64,000 bases of DNA from Listeria kieliensis (GCF_003369925.1 NZ_LARY01000002.1:930001-994000), one strand, 5' to 3'. Positions 31,198-41,357 are shown, numbered from the stretch's first letter. Made by a program: numbers and translations. The notes: generated by a model not told the origin, from the letters alone.

Positions 31198-32400
31198 TTA
31201 TTGTTCATAAATAAAACTAGCACTTAAATTATCTAGTCTTTTTATCAAACATGTATAATCACTCTCTGAATCACAAGTTTTATTAACTTCAAAGGAACTT
31301 TCTTGAATATTAGAAGATGCTACATAGGCCTGATTTATTTCTACTTTGAGTTTCAATCCGCAATCCTTAAAATCGGGAATAAACCTGAGTACACCATTTT
31401 TTTTGTACGCACAATAATTGAGCGCAATTTTATTGGGCTTACGAATTTCTCTAAAGCAAATGGGAGATGCATCTTTTTTATTTAATTTAATAGACCAGTA
31501 TTTATCAAAGATGTTAAAATCATAAGCTTCCTGAATTAAAGAGCCTATTTTCCCACCAAATCGACAGGCAGCTTCACAAAAAATTACACTATCCCCTTTG
31601 AGAAACCATTCCATATGAAATGGAAATACCTCATCACATTTGTTAAATGTTTTTAATATAGTAACTGTGTTTTCAAAAAGTGTCTTTTGTATCCTTTCTT
31701 CCAAATATAAATCGCGTGTTCTTGTTATATGGCGCTTACTTTTTTGAAATGTCTCAAGAATCGGTTCATCATATTGATGTACAAAGAATTCTACTATGTC
31801 TGGCCCCTTGCAAATCCCATCTGTTGTAAACATAGTCTTGTATTCTACCACCTGCTCCAAAAGATATGCTTCTTCCTCCATCTCCATATACTCAATTTCA
31901 TCTTTATTTTCTATGAACTTAATTCCTTGAGCACTATCTTTAGATAAGGGCTTAAGAACCATTCTATCCTCTTTTTTTTCAAATATTTCGTATATCATTT
32001 TTTTATTTTTAACTAAATAAAAATCTGGCTGATTAACTTTATCTTTAAGCAGTGACCTCATGTAATATTTATTACGATATAAAGTTGCATTTGTAAGTCC
32101 TTGGGCTGCTTTATCCATTCCATAATAGTCGTTTAATAATCCTCCGAATTCAATATCTGGCTCACTCAGCACAATAAATTCACTAACTATATACATAGAT
32201 AAAAGCTGCTGAATTATTGAAATTATTGAATTGTAATTAAAATATTGATCATATATAACTTTATCTTGATTATAATTAATATAATACTCTTTCATAGCGA
32301 GAGGAACTATAATGAATGTACTTTCACCCAAATTATTTGGGTCAAGACCAATAGATCCGGGGGGATAGGCGTATATAATAAGTTTAATGCTATTTTTCAT
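31198..32400 (-). CDS. ATP-grasp carboxylate-amine ligase A of the accessory cluster
   Basis: 400 residues. ATP-grasp features: MVLKPLSKDSAQGIKFI near 155-171, YLLEQVVEYKTMFTTDG near 185, FPFHMEWFLKGDSVIFCEA near 265-283 and CRFGGKIG. The shared GGLLN, RNKYYMRSLL and HMEWF blocks show it is a sister of ATP-grasp B. The ATG overlaps the nucleotidyltransferase gene by 11 bases behind a G-rich ribosome binding site. Probable amino acid or dipeptide ligase; substrates unknown. Confidence 0.8.
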   Translation of the reverse strand: MKNSIKLIIYAYPPGSIGLDPNNLGESTFIIVPLAMKEYYINYNQDKVIYDQYFNYNSIISIIQQLLSMYIVSEFIVLSEPDIEFGGLLNDYYGMDKAAQGLTNATLYRNKYYMRSLLKDKVNQPDFYLVKNKKMIYEIFEKKEDRMVLKPLSKDSAQGIKFIENKDEIEYMEMEEEAYLLEQVVEYKTMFTTDGICKGPDIVEFFVHQYDEPILETFQKSKRHITRTRDLYLEERIQKTLFENTVTILKTFNKCDEVFPFHMEWFLKGDSVIFCEAACRFGGKIGSLIQEAYDFNIFDKYWSIKLNKKDASPICFREIRKPNKIALNYCAYKKNGVLRFIPDFKDCGLKLKVEINQAYVASSNIQESSFEVNKTCDSESDYTCLIKRLDNLSASFIYEQ

Positions 32401-32947
32401 AATATTCCCCCCCTAATGGTATTCCATGTTTTTGACAATAATCAATTGCAGATCTACTAAACCCAATCTCCTCTATTCCCATTTTAATAATATCACTTGA
32501 ATGTATAATTTTATCTGGTTTCACCAATTTTATAGGTCTGTTAAGTAGTAATTCAAAAATCCCTATCTTTTTTATATCAAATTGAGAGTCTGTATCTATC
32601 GCAAATACCACATCATATACATTTTTTGGGAACATTTCGTTAAATTTCTCTGGATATAATTCAGGTCTGTTAATTTTTATAATACTACAATTTTCTAAAA
32701 AATTTTTTTCGTCGAGTATTAATTCCATTAAATTCATTCTATGTTGTATTTTATTCAAAGGTTTGATGTAGTTTCTATCGCATTCTTTAATAAAATTAGC
32801 GAACAAGTTATCCTCTACCGTAATAGGATTATTTTCAATTACTCCGATACTAACTTTACTCCACTCTAATAAAATTGATTGAATGAAACTCTCATGACCT
32901 CTTGAAAATGTGTTAAATCTGCCAAAAGTAACTGCTTTTCTCTCCAT
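32390..32947 (-). CDS. NMNAT/NadR-like nucleotidyltransferase of the accessory cluster
   Basis: 185 residues. The N-terminus TFGRFNTFSRGHESFI matches the alpha/beta-phosphodiesterase loop GxFxxxHxGH of NMN adenylyltransferases and relatives, but the first His is Ser. HSSDIIKMGIEEIG near 152 occupies the place of the second ISSTxIR motif. A Rossmann-like NTP transfer fold is likely, and it may transfer AMP or CMP to a phosphorylated intermediate. Strong AGGAGGAG before the ATG. Confidence 0.7.
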   Translation of the reverse strand: MERKAVTFGRFNTFSRGHESFIQSILLEWSKVSIGVIENNPITVEDNLFANFIKECDRNYIKPLNKIQHRMNLMELILDEKNFLENCSIIKINRPELYPEKFNEMFPKNVYDVVFAIDTDSQFDIKKIGIFELLLNRPIKLVKPDKIIHSSDIIKMGIEEIGFSRSAIDYCQKHGIPLGGEYYEK

Positions 32948-32962
32948 CTAATCTCCTCCTGT

Positions 32963-34036
32963 TTATAGATCTCTGAAACAATATCTCATAGCCCTCGATT
33001 TTGCATACATTTTTTCTTTATCATCTTTAAGGAAAAATTCTTCAGGAATACCAAATCTATCATGTAGTACCTCCTCCTCATATTTATCATATTTTCCAGC
33101 TTTTAGTTCTTTTTCAAGTTTTAGTATCCATCTAATTTGAATATCTATTTCATTCATTAGTAACTGTATATGGTCCGTATTAAAATGTACATCGTCCAAT
33201 GCCAAGAGGTTTTGATAATACTCTTTATAGTGGAAATCAGAGCAATTAAAAAAAATAAACTTTGCCAATCCTTTTATTTTTCTTTTTAACTCACTATTAA
33301 CTCCTTTATTGCCAATCATTATATTCTGCTCAAAAATAGTCAAAATGGTAATGGTATCGTTAATTATTCTGTGAATTTGATAATCTTTTAACATTTTTAT
33401 TGATGAATAGAATGGACTGTATTTATTTTGTTCATAAATATATCTTTTTCCTTCATTAATAAAGCCAATTCTTTCCAAGTACATAATACTATCCAACTGA
33501 GACTCTACACCCACTAAATTGACTATTACAAAATTGATAATTGCAACTTCTTGATCGAAATAACGATAGAAAATTTTAAGATAGTAATGGTTTCCATTCA
33601 ATGGTAAAGTTGCATTAAATTCACAATCCTCACTCAGAAAGTATCTCTTTATGTTCAAGTCTTTAACAATATCTGTCACTGCGCTATGTGCTCTAACTAC
33701 TAAATTCTGATTAGACAGTTTGTAGGTTTTACAAAAGACATCCAAGATTGATTTAATAAATTTACTTTGATTTTCAATATGATAATTTTGAATAGTGCAA
33801 GTTTCTTGATAGTTAATTGCTAAGGGATTTGTTAAATCTAACTTATTGACATATCTAATGCACCTTTGAAATTTTATACTCTTATTATCCTTTTCCAAGA
33901 AATTTAGCTCTGTGTCCAGAAAAGGTGAGTAAGTAAAATAACTACTAGAACCACTTATACGAACAATTTTGGATTCTTCTAATTCTTCATTTACCAAATT
34001 CTCATCAAAGAATCGTTCTCGTAACTTACTTTTCAT
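32963..34036 (-). CDS. AlaRS-like class II synthetase paralogue of the accessory cluster
   Basis: 357 residues, no domain I am certain of. The pattern follows the alanyl-tRNA synthetase catalytic core: SYFTYSPFLDTELNFLEKD then KFQRCIRYVNKLDL, like the AlaRS motif-1 region; YLERIGFINEGK near 198, like the motif-3 GLERI with its Arg; then NDTITILTIFEQNI and NSELKRKIKGLAKFI, like the following AlaRS helices. The motif-2 Arg-His-His appears lost, and editing and tRNA-recognition C-terminal domains are absent. It may activate an amino acid without charging tRNA. ATG at 34036 preferred over GTG at 34045 on spacing. Confidence 0.5.
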   Translation of the reverse strand: MKSKLRERFFDENLVNEELEESKIVRISGSSSYFTYSPFLDTELNFLEKDNKSIKFQRCIRYVNKLDLTNPLAINYQETCTIQNYHIENQSKFIKSILDVFCKTYKLSNQNLVVRAHSAVTDIVKDLNIKRYFLSEDCEFNATLPLNGNHYYLKIFYRYFDQEVAIINFVIVNLVGVESQLDSIMYLERIGFINEGKRYIYEQNKYSPFYSSIKMLKDYQIHRIINDTITILTIFEQNIMIGNKGVNSELKRKIKGLAKFIFFNCSDFHYKEYYQNLLALDDVHFNTDHIQLLMNEIDIQIRWILKLEKELKAGKYDKYEEEVLHDRFGIPEEFFLKDDKEKMYAKSRAMRYCFRDL

Positions 34037-35228
34037 AAACCTCACCCTTTTCTGACAATTTAAATATGTAGCTAACCAAATCGCTTATGACAGTCAAATT
34101 TTTATCTGTAAATTGAATGTTTGGTAAGTCTACTGTGTTTTTTGATAATATAGCAAAAGGAACTTTCTCTCGTGTGTGGAAAGAACCATTAACTGAGGGA
34201 TCATTTCCGTGGTCAGCTGTTATCAACAGCACATCTTCTTGTCCTAGTTGTTCAATCGTTGTGGCTACTTTATTTGCTATTATTTGATATTCAAATCTAG
34301 ATTTAGTTATACTTTGTTGATGACCAAATAAATCAATTTTTTGAACATTAGTCCAAATGAATTCTTGATTCTTATCTCTTCTTCGAAGATTATTTTGCAA
34401 TGCGTCAAAAATCTTCTCTGTTTCAATACCATCATAAACTTCGGAGACGCTTGTGGCATCATAATGAAACATCTTTGCAACCTTTCCAATAAGTTCAATC
34501 CGATTTATTTTAGGGCTATCACTCAAGATGTCTAATAAATGAGGCTTTAATCGTTTATTTCCAAAATGTTGAACTTTATATAAATCATTATATATTTGTA
34601 GTGGGGGGATTTTTAAAAAAGTATGAACTGATCCATCGATATTTTTGCGTTTTTCTAAACCATCAGTATACAATTGTCTCAAATTGATATCATTTCCATA
34701 CATCATAATCACTCGTACACAATTCGTCATTTCAAGTATTTCCTTTGAAATCTGAGTAAGCAAATCAACACATATATCCGATTTCATAGCAAGTACATTG
34801 ATATTTAGACCGGGAGAACATTCTGCATTATTGCCGATTACAATTTTATTATCGATGTATAAAAATCCATCTTCATATTTACTAGCCCCATACTTACTCA
34901 GAACTTTTTGCAATTTAGCGACTTCGTCTTCAAGATATACCTCTTTAATCTCAGCAGTGTTACCGATCATTTCCAAATGACCTAAAAATGAATCTGGCAC
35001 TGAAGATTCTGGTATTAAATTGTAAGCAAAAAATGTATGCAATCCGAACTTTTTTGAGACTGTTTCTACTATCTCTTCATTCCCTACCTTTTCTATGGAA
35101 TAGTCAAGAATTTGTGATAAAAATAATTCACGAAGTTCTTTCTTTTCTCCAGTAATTGTTCGATATGTATTCCCATTTTCTAGTTGACCTACCCCAAGAG
35201 CGTCTAAAACTAATAAAATAACTTTCAT
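34026..35228 (-). CDS. DeoB-like phosphomutase (alkaline phosphatase superfamily) of the accessory cluster
   Basis: 400 residues, diverged sister of phosphopentomutase. Shared points are VILLVLDALGVG at the N-terminus, the acceptor segment VPDSFLGHLEMIG near 80, QKIDLFGHQQS near 310 and [21 protein letters not shown] near 343, so metal ligands look intact. Lysines and the cap region differ strongly from DeoB. It probably rearranges or transfers phosphate on a ribose-like substrate. ATG at 35228 with CAGG 6 bases upstream. Confidence 0.82.
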   Translation of the reverse strand: MKVILLVLDALGVGQLENGNTYRTITGEKKELRELFLSQILDYSIEKVGNEEIVETVSKKFGLHTFFAYNLIPESSVPDSFLGHLEMIGNTAEIKEVYLEDEVAKLQKVLSKYGASKYEDGFLYIDNKIVIGNNAECSPGLNINVLAMKSDICVDLLTQISKEILEMTNCVRVIMMYGNDINLRQLYTDGLEKRKNIDGSVHTFLKIPPLQIYNDLYKVQHFGNKRLKPHLLDILSDSPKINRIELIGKVAKMFHYDATSVSEVYDGIETEKIFDALQNNLRRRDKNQEFIWTNVQKIDLFGHQQSITKSRFEYQIIANKVATTIEQLGQEDVLLITADHGNDPSVNGSFHTREKVPFAILSKNTVDLPNIQFTDKNLTVISDLVSYIFKLSEKGEVYEK

Positions 35229-35292
35229 AATCAACCTGCTTTCTTATGTCTGTTTTGAAATCATTAATAAAAGTTTCAGTACATTTAGATCT

Positions 35293-35754
35293 CTATCTAA
35301 TAAATACTTGCCCATCATAATTTTTTAAATCTGTAAAAAAATCTTCGTGTTGTTTATTAACTAACGGTGGCATCTTATTTTCTTTAAAGTATTTAAGGCC
35401 TAATGTTTCTTCATCTTGTGTAGATAACTTTCCACTAAGATGCTCCAGTTCAAAAAAATAGGAAAGGGGTTGGACTTTGTCACCATTTGGATAACTGTCT
35501 TCGTATTTGGAATATATACCGATTAAGGATTTCATCTTAATTTGAAGCCCCGTCTCTTCCAAAATTTCCCTTACAAGAGCTTCCTCAATGGATTCTCCTA
35601 ATTCAATAGCTCCACCTGGAAACCCCCAAACATTCTTATCCTTTCTTTTTTGGAGTAAAATTTCTCCTTCGCTATTTTTAATACATCCTCCTACAAAATT
35701 TAAAATAATTTTTTCATTTCCTACTTTTTTTCTTATCTCTCTTATGTAGTCCAT
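35293..35754 (-). CDS. Nudix hydrolase, first gene of the accessory cluster
   Basis: 153 residues from the ATG at 35754, preceded by GGTGGG; the longer frame upstream has no support and would cross the promoter. The Nudix box is complete: GGAIELGESIEEALVREILEETG (G-x5-E-x7-R-E-x2-E-E-x-G) near 51-73. It hydrolyses nucleotide diphosphate-X compounds. It sits 64 bases before the DeoB-like gene on the same strand and probably begins the operon. Confidence 0.88.
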   Translation of the reverse strand: MDYIREIRKKVGNEKIILNFVGGCIKNSEGEILLQKRKDKNVWGFPGGAIELGESIEEALVREILEETGLQIKMKSLIGIYSKYEDSYPNGDKVQPLSYFFELEHLSGKLSTQDEETLGLKYFKENKMPPLVNKQHEDFFTDLKNYDGQVFIR

Positions 35755-35793
35755 GTTTTCACCCACCTTTAATCTAAATTCCACATACTTTTC

Positions 35794-35830
35794 AAATTTT
35801 ATGCACACATTATACCACAAACATGCTCTC
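35794..35830 (-). promoter_or_regulatory. Extended -10 promoter of the accessory cluster
   Basis: On the minus strand TGGTATAAT (TATAAT at 35814-35809) forms an extended -10. No good -35 lies 16-18 bases upstream. Transcription would start near 35800, about 45 bases before the Nudix start codon. Confidence 0.6.
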
Positions 35831-35939
35831 ATAATTGTGACAAAAATGTGAATCTTTCGTTTATAAACATATTTTCGGATTTGTAGACAAATTTTAAAGA
35901 CAGCAAAATAGAAGAGATCAAGCATATCGTTCAGATATT

Positions 35940-37532
<1,593 letters not shown>

Positions 37533-37538
37533 AAGTTG

Positions 37539-37580
37539 AAAGCTTCTTTTGCTGATGCAAGAATCGGCAAGAGAGGCTTT
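37539..37580 (+). terminator. GH1 gene terminator
   Basis: 18-bp stem (37539-37556 with 37563-37580, three G-T pairs), short loop, then TTTCATTTT. Confidence 0.9.
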
Positions 37581-37635
37581 TTCATTTTATATCTATCAAT
37601 GATTTAACTCTAAGGAAAAAAATTTAAAAATAGCC

Positions 37636-37664
37636 TTGAAAGCGTTTTATACATGTGGTATAGT
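37636..37664 (+). promoter_or_regulatory. bglP promoter with overlapping cre site
   Basis: TTGAAA, 17 bases, TATAGT. TGAAAGCGTTTTAT (37637-37650) fits the CcpA cre consensus at 12 of 14 positions and covers the -35, so glucose repression is likely. Confidence 0.75.
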
Positions 37665-37677
37665 TGGATTATCAAAA

Positions 37678-37774
37678 AGGATTGTTACCAATTTTGGGCA
37701 AAACCTAAACTGATTTGTAGGAATTTTTGTGTCGCTTTCTGGCGCACGTTCCTCGAATGAGTTTAGGTTTTTCT
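37678..37774 (+). promoter_or_regulatory. RAT antiterminator and overlapping terminator in the bglP leader
   Basis: GGATTGTTACC ... GGGCAAAACC (37679-37706) has the form of a LicT/BglG-type ribonucleic antiterminator. It overlaps the left arm of a terminator: AAACCTAAACT (37701-37711) pairs with AGTTTAGGTTT (37760-37770), then TTCTTTT. When a BglG-family protein binds the RAT, the terminator cannot form and bglP is expressed. No such regulator gene is in the window. Confidence 0.88.
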
Positions 37775-37807
37775 TTTGCCCAAAAATAAGAAAGGATGAT
37801 TTGAGAG

Positions 37808-39712
37808 ATGAAAAAGTATGAAGCACTCGCAAAGGACATCTTGGAAAATGTCGGAGGCGTCGAAAACATCAATAGCGTGTTTCATTGTGTGACGCGGCTG
37901 AGATTTAAACTTAAAGATGAGAAAATTGCCAATACTGAAAAAATTAAAGCTTTGGATGGCGTTGTTTCCGTCGTACAAAGTGGCGGCCAGTATCAAGTAG
38001 TTATTGGAAACAATGTTCCAGATGTCTATAGCACATTTATTGAAGTAGCCGGCATTAATCCAGAGGGAGCTGGTGAAGAAAAAGCAACTGGAAATATTTT
38101 TAACCGGTTCATTGACTTTATTTCCGGTGTATTTACGCCCGTTCTTGGTGTTTTAGCCGCAACTGGGATGATTAAAGGCTTTGCTGCGATGTTCCTTGCG
38201 TTTGGATGGGTGACGGAACAGTCTGGTACTTACCAATTGCTTTATGCTGTAGGGGACAGCTTGTTCAACTTCTTCCCGATCTTCCTCGGTTATACAGCAA
38301 GTAAAAAATTCGGTTCGAACATCTTTATTGGGATGGCTATCGGGGCGTCGATGGTTTACCCGACACTTGCAGGAATTATGGCAGGAAAACCGCTATATAC
38401 ACTCTTTGAAGGCACAGTTATTGCTTCACCGATTCATGTGACTTTCCTTGGAATCCCTGTCATTTTGATGAGCTACGCTTCTTCCGTAATCCCAATTTTG
38501 ATTGCGATTTGGTTTAGCTCCAAAGTTGAAAACTGGATGAAAAAAATCATTCCAGATGTAGTGAAAACTTTCTTAGTTCCATTTTTCACCCTTTTGATTG
38601 TTGTTCCGCTAACTTTCTTAGTCATCGGTCCAATTGCAACTTGGGCAGGACAATTGCTCGGCGCAGCAACCATCTGGGTTTACAATTTGAGTCCAATCGT
38701 AGCCGGCCTTTTACTTGGTGGCTTCTGGCAAGTCTTTGTTATCTTCGGCTTGCACTGGGGACTTATCCCGATCGCAATGAACAACTTGGCTCAAATGCAC
38801 TTTGACCCAATCTTGGCGATGAGTTTCGCGGCATCCTTCGCTCAAATCGGTGCGGTACTCGCAGTCATGATCAAATCGAAAAACGAAAAACTCAAATCTC
38901 TTAGCGTTCCTGCCTTCATCTCGGGTATTTTTGGTGTAACAGAACCCGCGATTTACGGTGTTACGCTTCCGCTCAAAAAACCGTTCATCATGAGCTGTAT
39001 CGGTGGTGCCGTTGGTGGCGCAATCATTGGCGGTGCGCACGTAAAATCTTATATCATGGGTGGTCTTGGCATTTTCGGTATTCCAAACTTCTTCAAACCA
39101 GGTGAATCAATTGGTTTCAGCGTGCTAATGGTGATTATCGCGATCGTTGTAGCATTTATCATCGGTGCTGTGTTAACTTTGATTTTCGGATTTAAAGACC
39201 CAGCGAGCGCAAAAGCAGAAACAGAAGCAGGAAACCGTGAAACAGAAACCCTGATTGAGCGAGAAATTTTGGTAAGCCCTATGGAAGGTGAAGTAATCAC
39301 TTTGGCTGAAGTGCCAGACGAAGCCTTTGCATCTGGTGCGCTTGGAAAAGGAACAGCCATCAAACCGCAAGAAGGCAAAGTATATGCTCCAGCAAGTGGT
39401 GTGGCGACAACCGTTTTCCCAACTGGGCATGCAATCGGCATAAAAACAGATGATGGCGCAGAAGTGCTCATCCATATTGGATTAAATACCGTTCAACTAA
39501 ACGGTGAACATTTTACGACACATATTAAGCAAGGCGACCGCGTTGAAGCAGGCGAATTACTATCAGAATTTGACATCGAAAAAATCACAGCGGCTGGCTA
39601 TGACGTAACAACACCAGTGATTATAACGAATTCAGATAAGTATTTGGATATTTTAGTCGTAGATGACCAAACCGTGAAAGTAGGCGACAGACTGATTACG
39701 CTGGTTATTTAA
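37808..39712 (+). CDS. bglP: PTS beta-glucoside transporter EIIBCA
   Basis: 634 residues with domains in the order B-C-A. The EIIB phosphocysteine lies in NSVFHCVTRLRFKL near 27; the EIIC membrane domain spans about 105-465 (FISGVFTPVLGVLAATGMIKG and GVTEPAIYGVTLPLK); the EIIA active-site His lies in VLIHIGLNTVQLNG near 555. It imports and phosphorylates beta-glucosides such as arbutin, salicin or cellobiose. Its product is the substrate of the GH1 enzyme encoded just upstream. Confidence 0.95.
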   Translation: MKKYEALAKDILENVGGVENINSVFHCVTRLRFKLKDEKIANTEKIKALDGVVSVVQSGGQYQVVIGNNVPDVYSTFIEVAGINPEGAGEEKATGNIFNRFIDFISGVFTPVLGVLAATGMIKGFAAMFLAFGWVTEQSGTYQLLYAVGDSLFNFFPIFLGYTASKKFGSNIFIGMAIGASMVYPTLAGIMAGKPLYTLFEGTVIASPIHVTFLGIPVILMSYASSVIPILIAIWFSSKVENWMKKIIPDVVKTFLVPFFTLLIVVPLTFLVIGPIATWAGQLLGAATIWVYNLSPIVAGLLLGGFWQVFVIFGLHWGLIPIAMNNLAQMHFDPILAMSFAASFAQIGAVLAVMIKSKNEKLKSLSVPAFISGIFGVTEPAIYGVTLPLKKPFIMSCIGGAVGGAIIGGAHVKSYIMGGLGIFGIPNFFKPGESIGFSVLMVIIAIVVAFIIGAVLTLIFGFKDPASAKAETEAGNRETETLIEREILVSPMEGEVITLAEVPDEAFASGALGKGTAIKPQEGKVYAPASGVATTVFPTGHAIGIKTDDGAEVLIHIGLNTVQLNGEHFTTHIKQGDRVEAGELLSEFDIEKITAAGYDVTTPVIITNSDKYLDILVVDDQTVKVGDRLITLVI

Positions 39713-39725
39713 AGGAGCTTGCAAA

Positions 39726-40532
39726 ATGAAAAAGCAAATAGGGAAGATTGGGATCCTTTGTATGGCAGTATTGCTCATTTTAGCTGGTTGTGGTTCAGGA
39801 CAGGGAGCTAAAGATGCAAATGGTTCCAAAAAAACCGAGCAAGATGTTGTGATCTACGTGACACGTCATGGCAAAACAATGCTGAATCAGGAAAAACGCG
39901 TTCAAGGCTTTGCAGATTCACCGCTCGTTGATTCTGGAACGGAAGTTGCGAAACAACTTGGAAAAGGCTTGAAGGGAACCCATTTTGATGCAGTTTATTC
40001 AAGTGACTCTGGTAGAGCGCGCGAAACAGCGGATGCCATTTTAGAAACGCAGGGACAAAAGCATTTAAAATTACATGAAAGCAAGAAGCTACGCGAAGTT
40101 TGCTTTGGTAAATATGAAGGCGATTTGGATGCGAATATGTGGGGCGACATTGCCAAGCAGCTTGGTTATCCAGATCAGCCAACGCTTATGAAAGCTATTT
40201 CGGCGCAGAGAGTAACTATTGAGCAGAGTCTCGAGAAATTACAAAAGTTAGATGATACAGGCATGGCAGAAACTTATCCAGCTGTTCGAAATAGGATGCA
40301 ACAAGAACTTACAAAAGTAGCCAAAAAACAAGCCGATCAAGGTGGCGGCAATGTGTTGCTAGTAAGTCATGGAATGGCCATCGGTGCTTTGATTTCTAAC
40401 TTGACAGATGATTATCATGGTGAACCTTTTGAAAATGCAAGTGTCACAAAAATTCGTTATAAACATGGAAAATTTCATGTTGAGAGTATTAATGATATGA
40501 GCTATGTCGAAAAAGGCACATCCAAAGACTAG
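39726..40532 (+). CDS. Histidine phosphatase-family lipoprotein
   Basis: 268 residues. A signal peptide ends at LAGC (Cys22), so it is exported and lipid-anchored. The catalytic RHG motif is YVTRHGKTM with His48; SSDSGRARETA near 99 supplies the second Arg, and VLLVSHGMAIG near 217 the second His. Likely a phosphomonoesterase outside the membrane. It starts 13 bases after bglP and may be in that operon, which suggests a role around sugar phosphates, but this is inferred from position only. Confidence 0.85.
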   Translation: MKKQIGKIGILCMAVLLILAGCGSGQGAKDANGSKKTEQDVVIYVTRHGKTMLNQEKRVQGFADSPLVDSGTEVAKQLGKGLKGTHFDAVYSSDSGRARETADAILETQGQKHLKLHESKKLREVCFGKYEGDLDANMWGDIAKQLGYPDQPTLMKAISAQRVTIEQSLEKLQKLDDTGMAETYPAVRNRMQQELTKVAKKQADQGGGNVLLVSHGMAIGALISNLTDDYHGEPFENASVTKIRYKHGKFHVESINDMSYVEKGTSKD

Positions 40533-40545
40533 AGGAGGCAACAGA

Positions 40546-41274
40546 ATGAAAATAATCGTGGAACAAGACTATGATGCGATGAGCAAAACCACAGAACAAA
40601 TCTTGCTAGGGGAAATGCTACAAGAAAAAAGAGTCAACCTTGCCATTACAGCTGGAAGCACACCTGTTAAAATGTATCAATACTTGGCGGAAACTGTGCG
40701 TGACAAACCGCATTTCAACAATGTTCACTATTACAATTTTGATGAAATCCCTGTTAAAGGTGCAGAATTTGGCGTCACCATGTCCAATTTAAATCAGTTA
40801 TACTTTTCGCCAGCTAAAATCAACCAAGCCAACATCCACATTCTTGACGAAAAAAATTATAAAGATCAAGATGCGCGAATCGCAGCAGATGGCGGATTAG
40901 ACTTGATTTTACTGGGCATCGGCGAAGACGGTCATTTTTGTGGCAACCTTCCAGGAACTACTCGATTTGAGTGTTTAACATCACGTGTGGAAAGTGACGC
41001 AACACCCGGTATGCGCGAAGTGATGATCAGTGAAGTCGGCGGAGACGAATCCAAATGCCCAGATTATTATGTAACAATGGGGCCGAAAAGCGTTATGCAA
41101 AGCAGACGAATTGTGTTGTTTGCAAACGGACAGAAAAAAGCAACAACCATCCGAAAAGCTCTTTTTGGACCAGTCACGAACGAACACCCCTCTTCCATTT
41201 TACAAATGCACCCCAACTTGACCGTTGTGCTAGACGAAGAGGCAGCAAGCGAAATCCAAGCTTTTCTTGACTAA
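40546..41274 (+). CDS. Glucosamine-6-phosphate isomerase/6-phosphogluconolactonase-family protein (NagB-like)
   Basis: 242 residues from ATG at 40546 behind GAGGAGGC. NagB-like points: NLAITAGSTPVKMY near 38, NVHYYNFDEIPV near 65 and DLILLGIGEDGHFCGNLPG near 123, and NEHPSSILQMHPNLTVVLDEEA at the C-terminus. Isomerases of this fold turn glucosamine 6-phosphate or similar sugars into ketose phosphates. Last gene of the beta-glucoside unit; the true substrate is uncertain. Confidence 0.8.
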   Translation: MKIIVEQDYDAMSKTTEQILLGEMLQEKRVNLAITAGSTPVKMYQYLAETVRDKPHFNNVHYYNFDEIPVKGAEFGVTMSNLNQLYFSPAKINQANIHILDEKNYKDQDARIAADGGLDLILLGIGEDGHFCGNLPGTTRFECLTSRVESDATPGMREVMISEVGGDESKCPDYYVTMGPKSVMQSRRIVLFANGQKKATTIRKALFGPVTNEHPSSILQMHPNLTVVLDEEAASEIQAFLD

Positions 41275-41299
41275 ACTGTGAAAATGTAGGCGTTTTATT

Positions 41300-41323
41300 G
41301 TTTTCTTGCAGGAGAGGTGGTAA
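41300..41323 (+). promoter_or_regulatory. Possible SigB-type promoter
   Basis: GTTTTC, 12 bases, TGGTAA lies before the small membrane protein gene and resembles the general-stress consensus GTTTaa / GGGTAA. A sigma-A reading (TTGTTT-17-TAACAT) fits the same place. Confidence 0.35.
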
Positions 41324-41357
41324 CATAGAATAAAAGCACAAAAAAGGAGAGTTATTT

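Noticed and set aside
28707-35820. Phosphonate or classic peptide antibiotic cluster
   Set aside because: No PEP mutase, NRPS, PKS, lantibiotic or radical SAM gene is present; only the ATP-grasp and nucleotidyltransferase parts would fit.
35755-35925. 57-residue N-terminal extension of the Nudix protein
   Set aside because: It crosses the extended -10 promoter and adds no Nudix sequence; ATG at 35754 has GGTGGG upstream.
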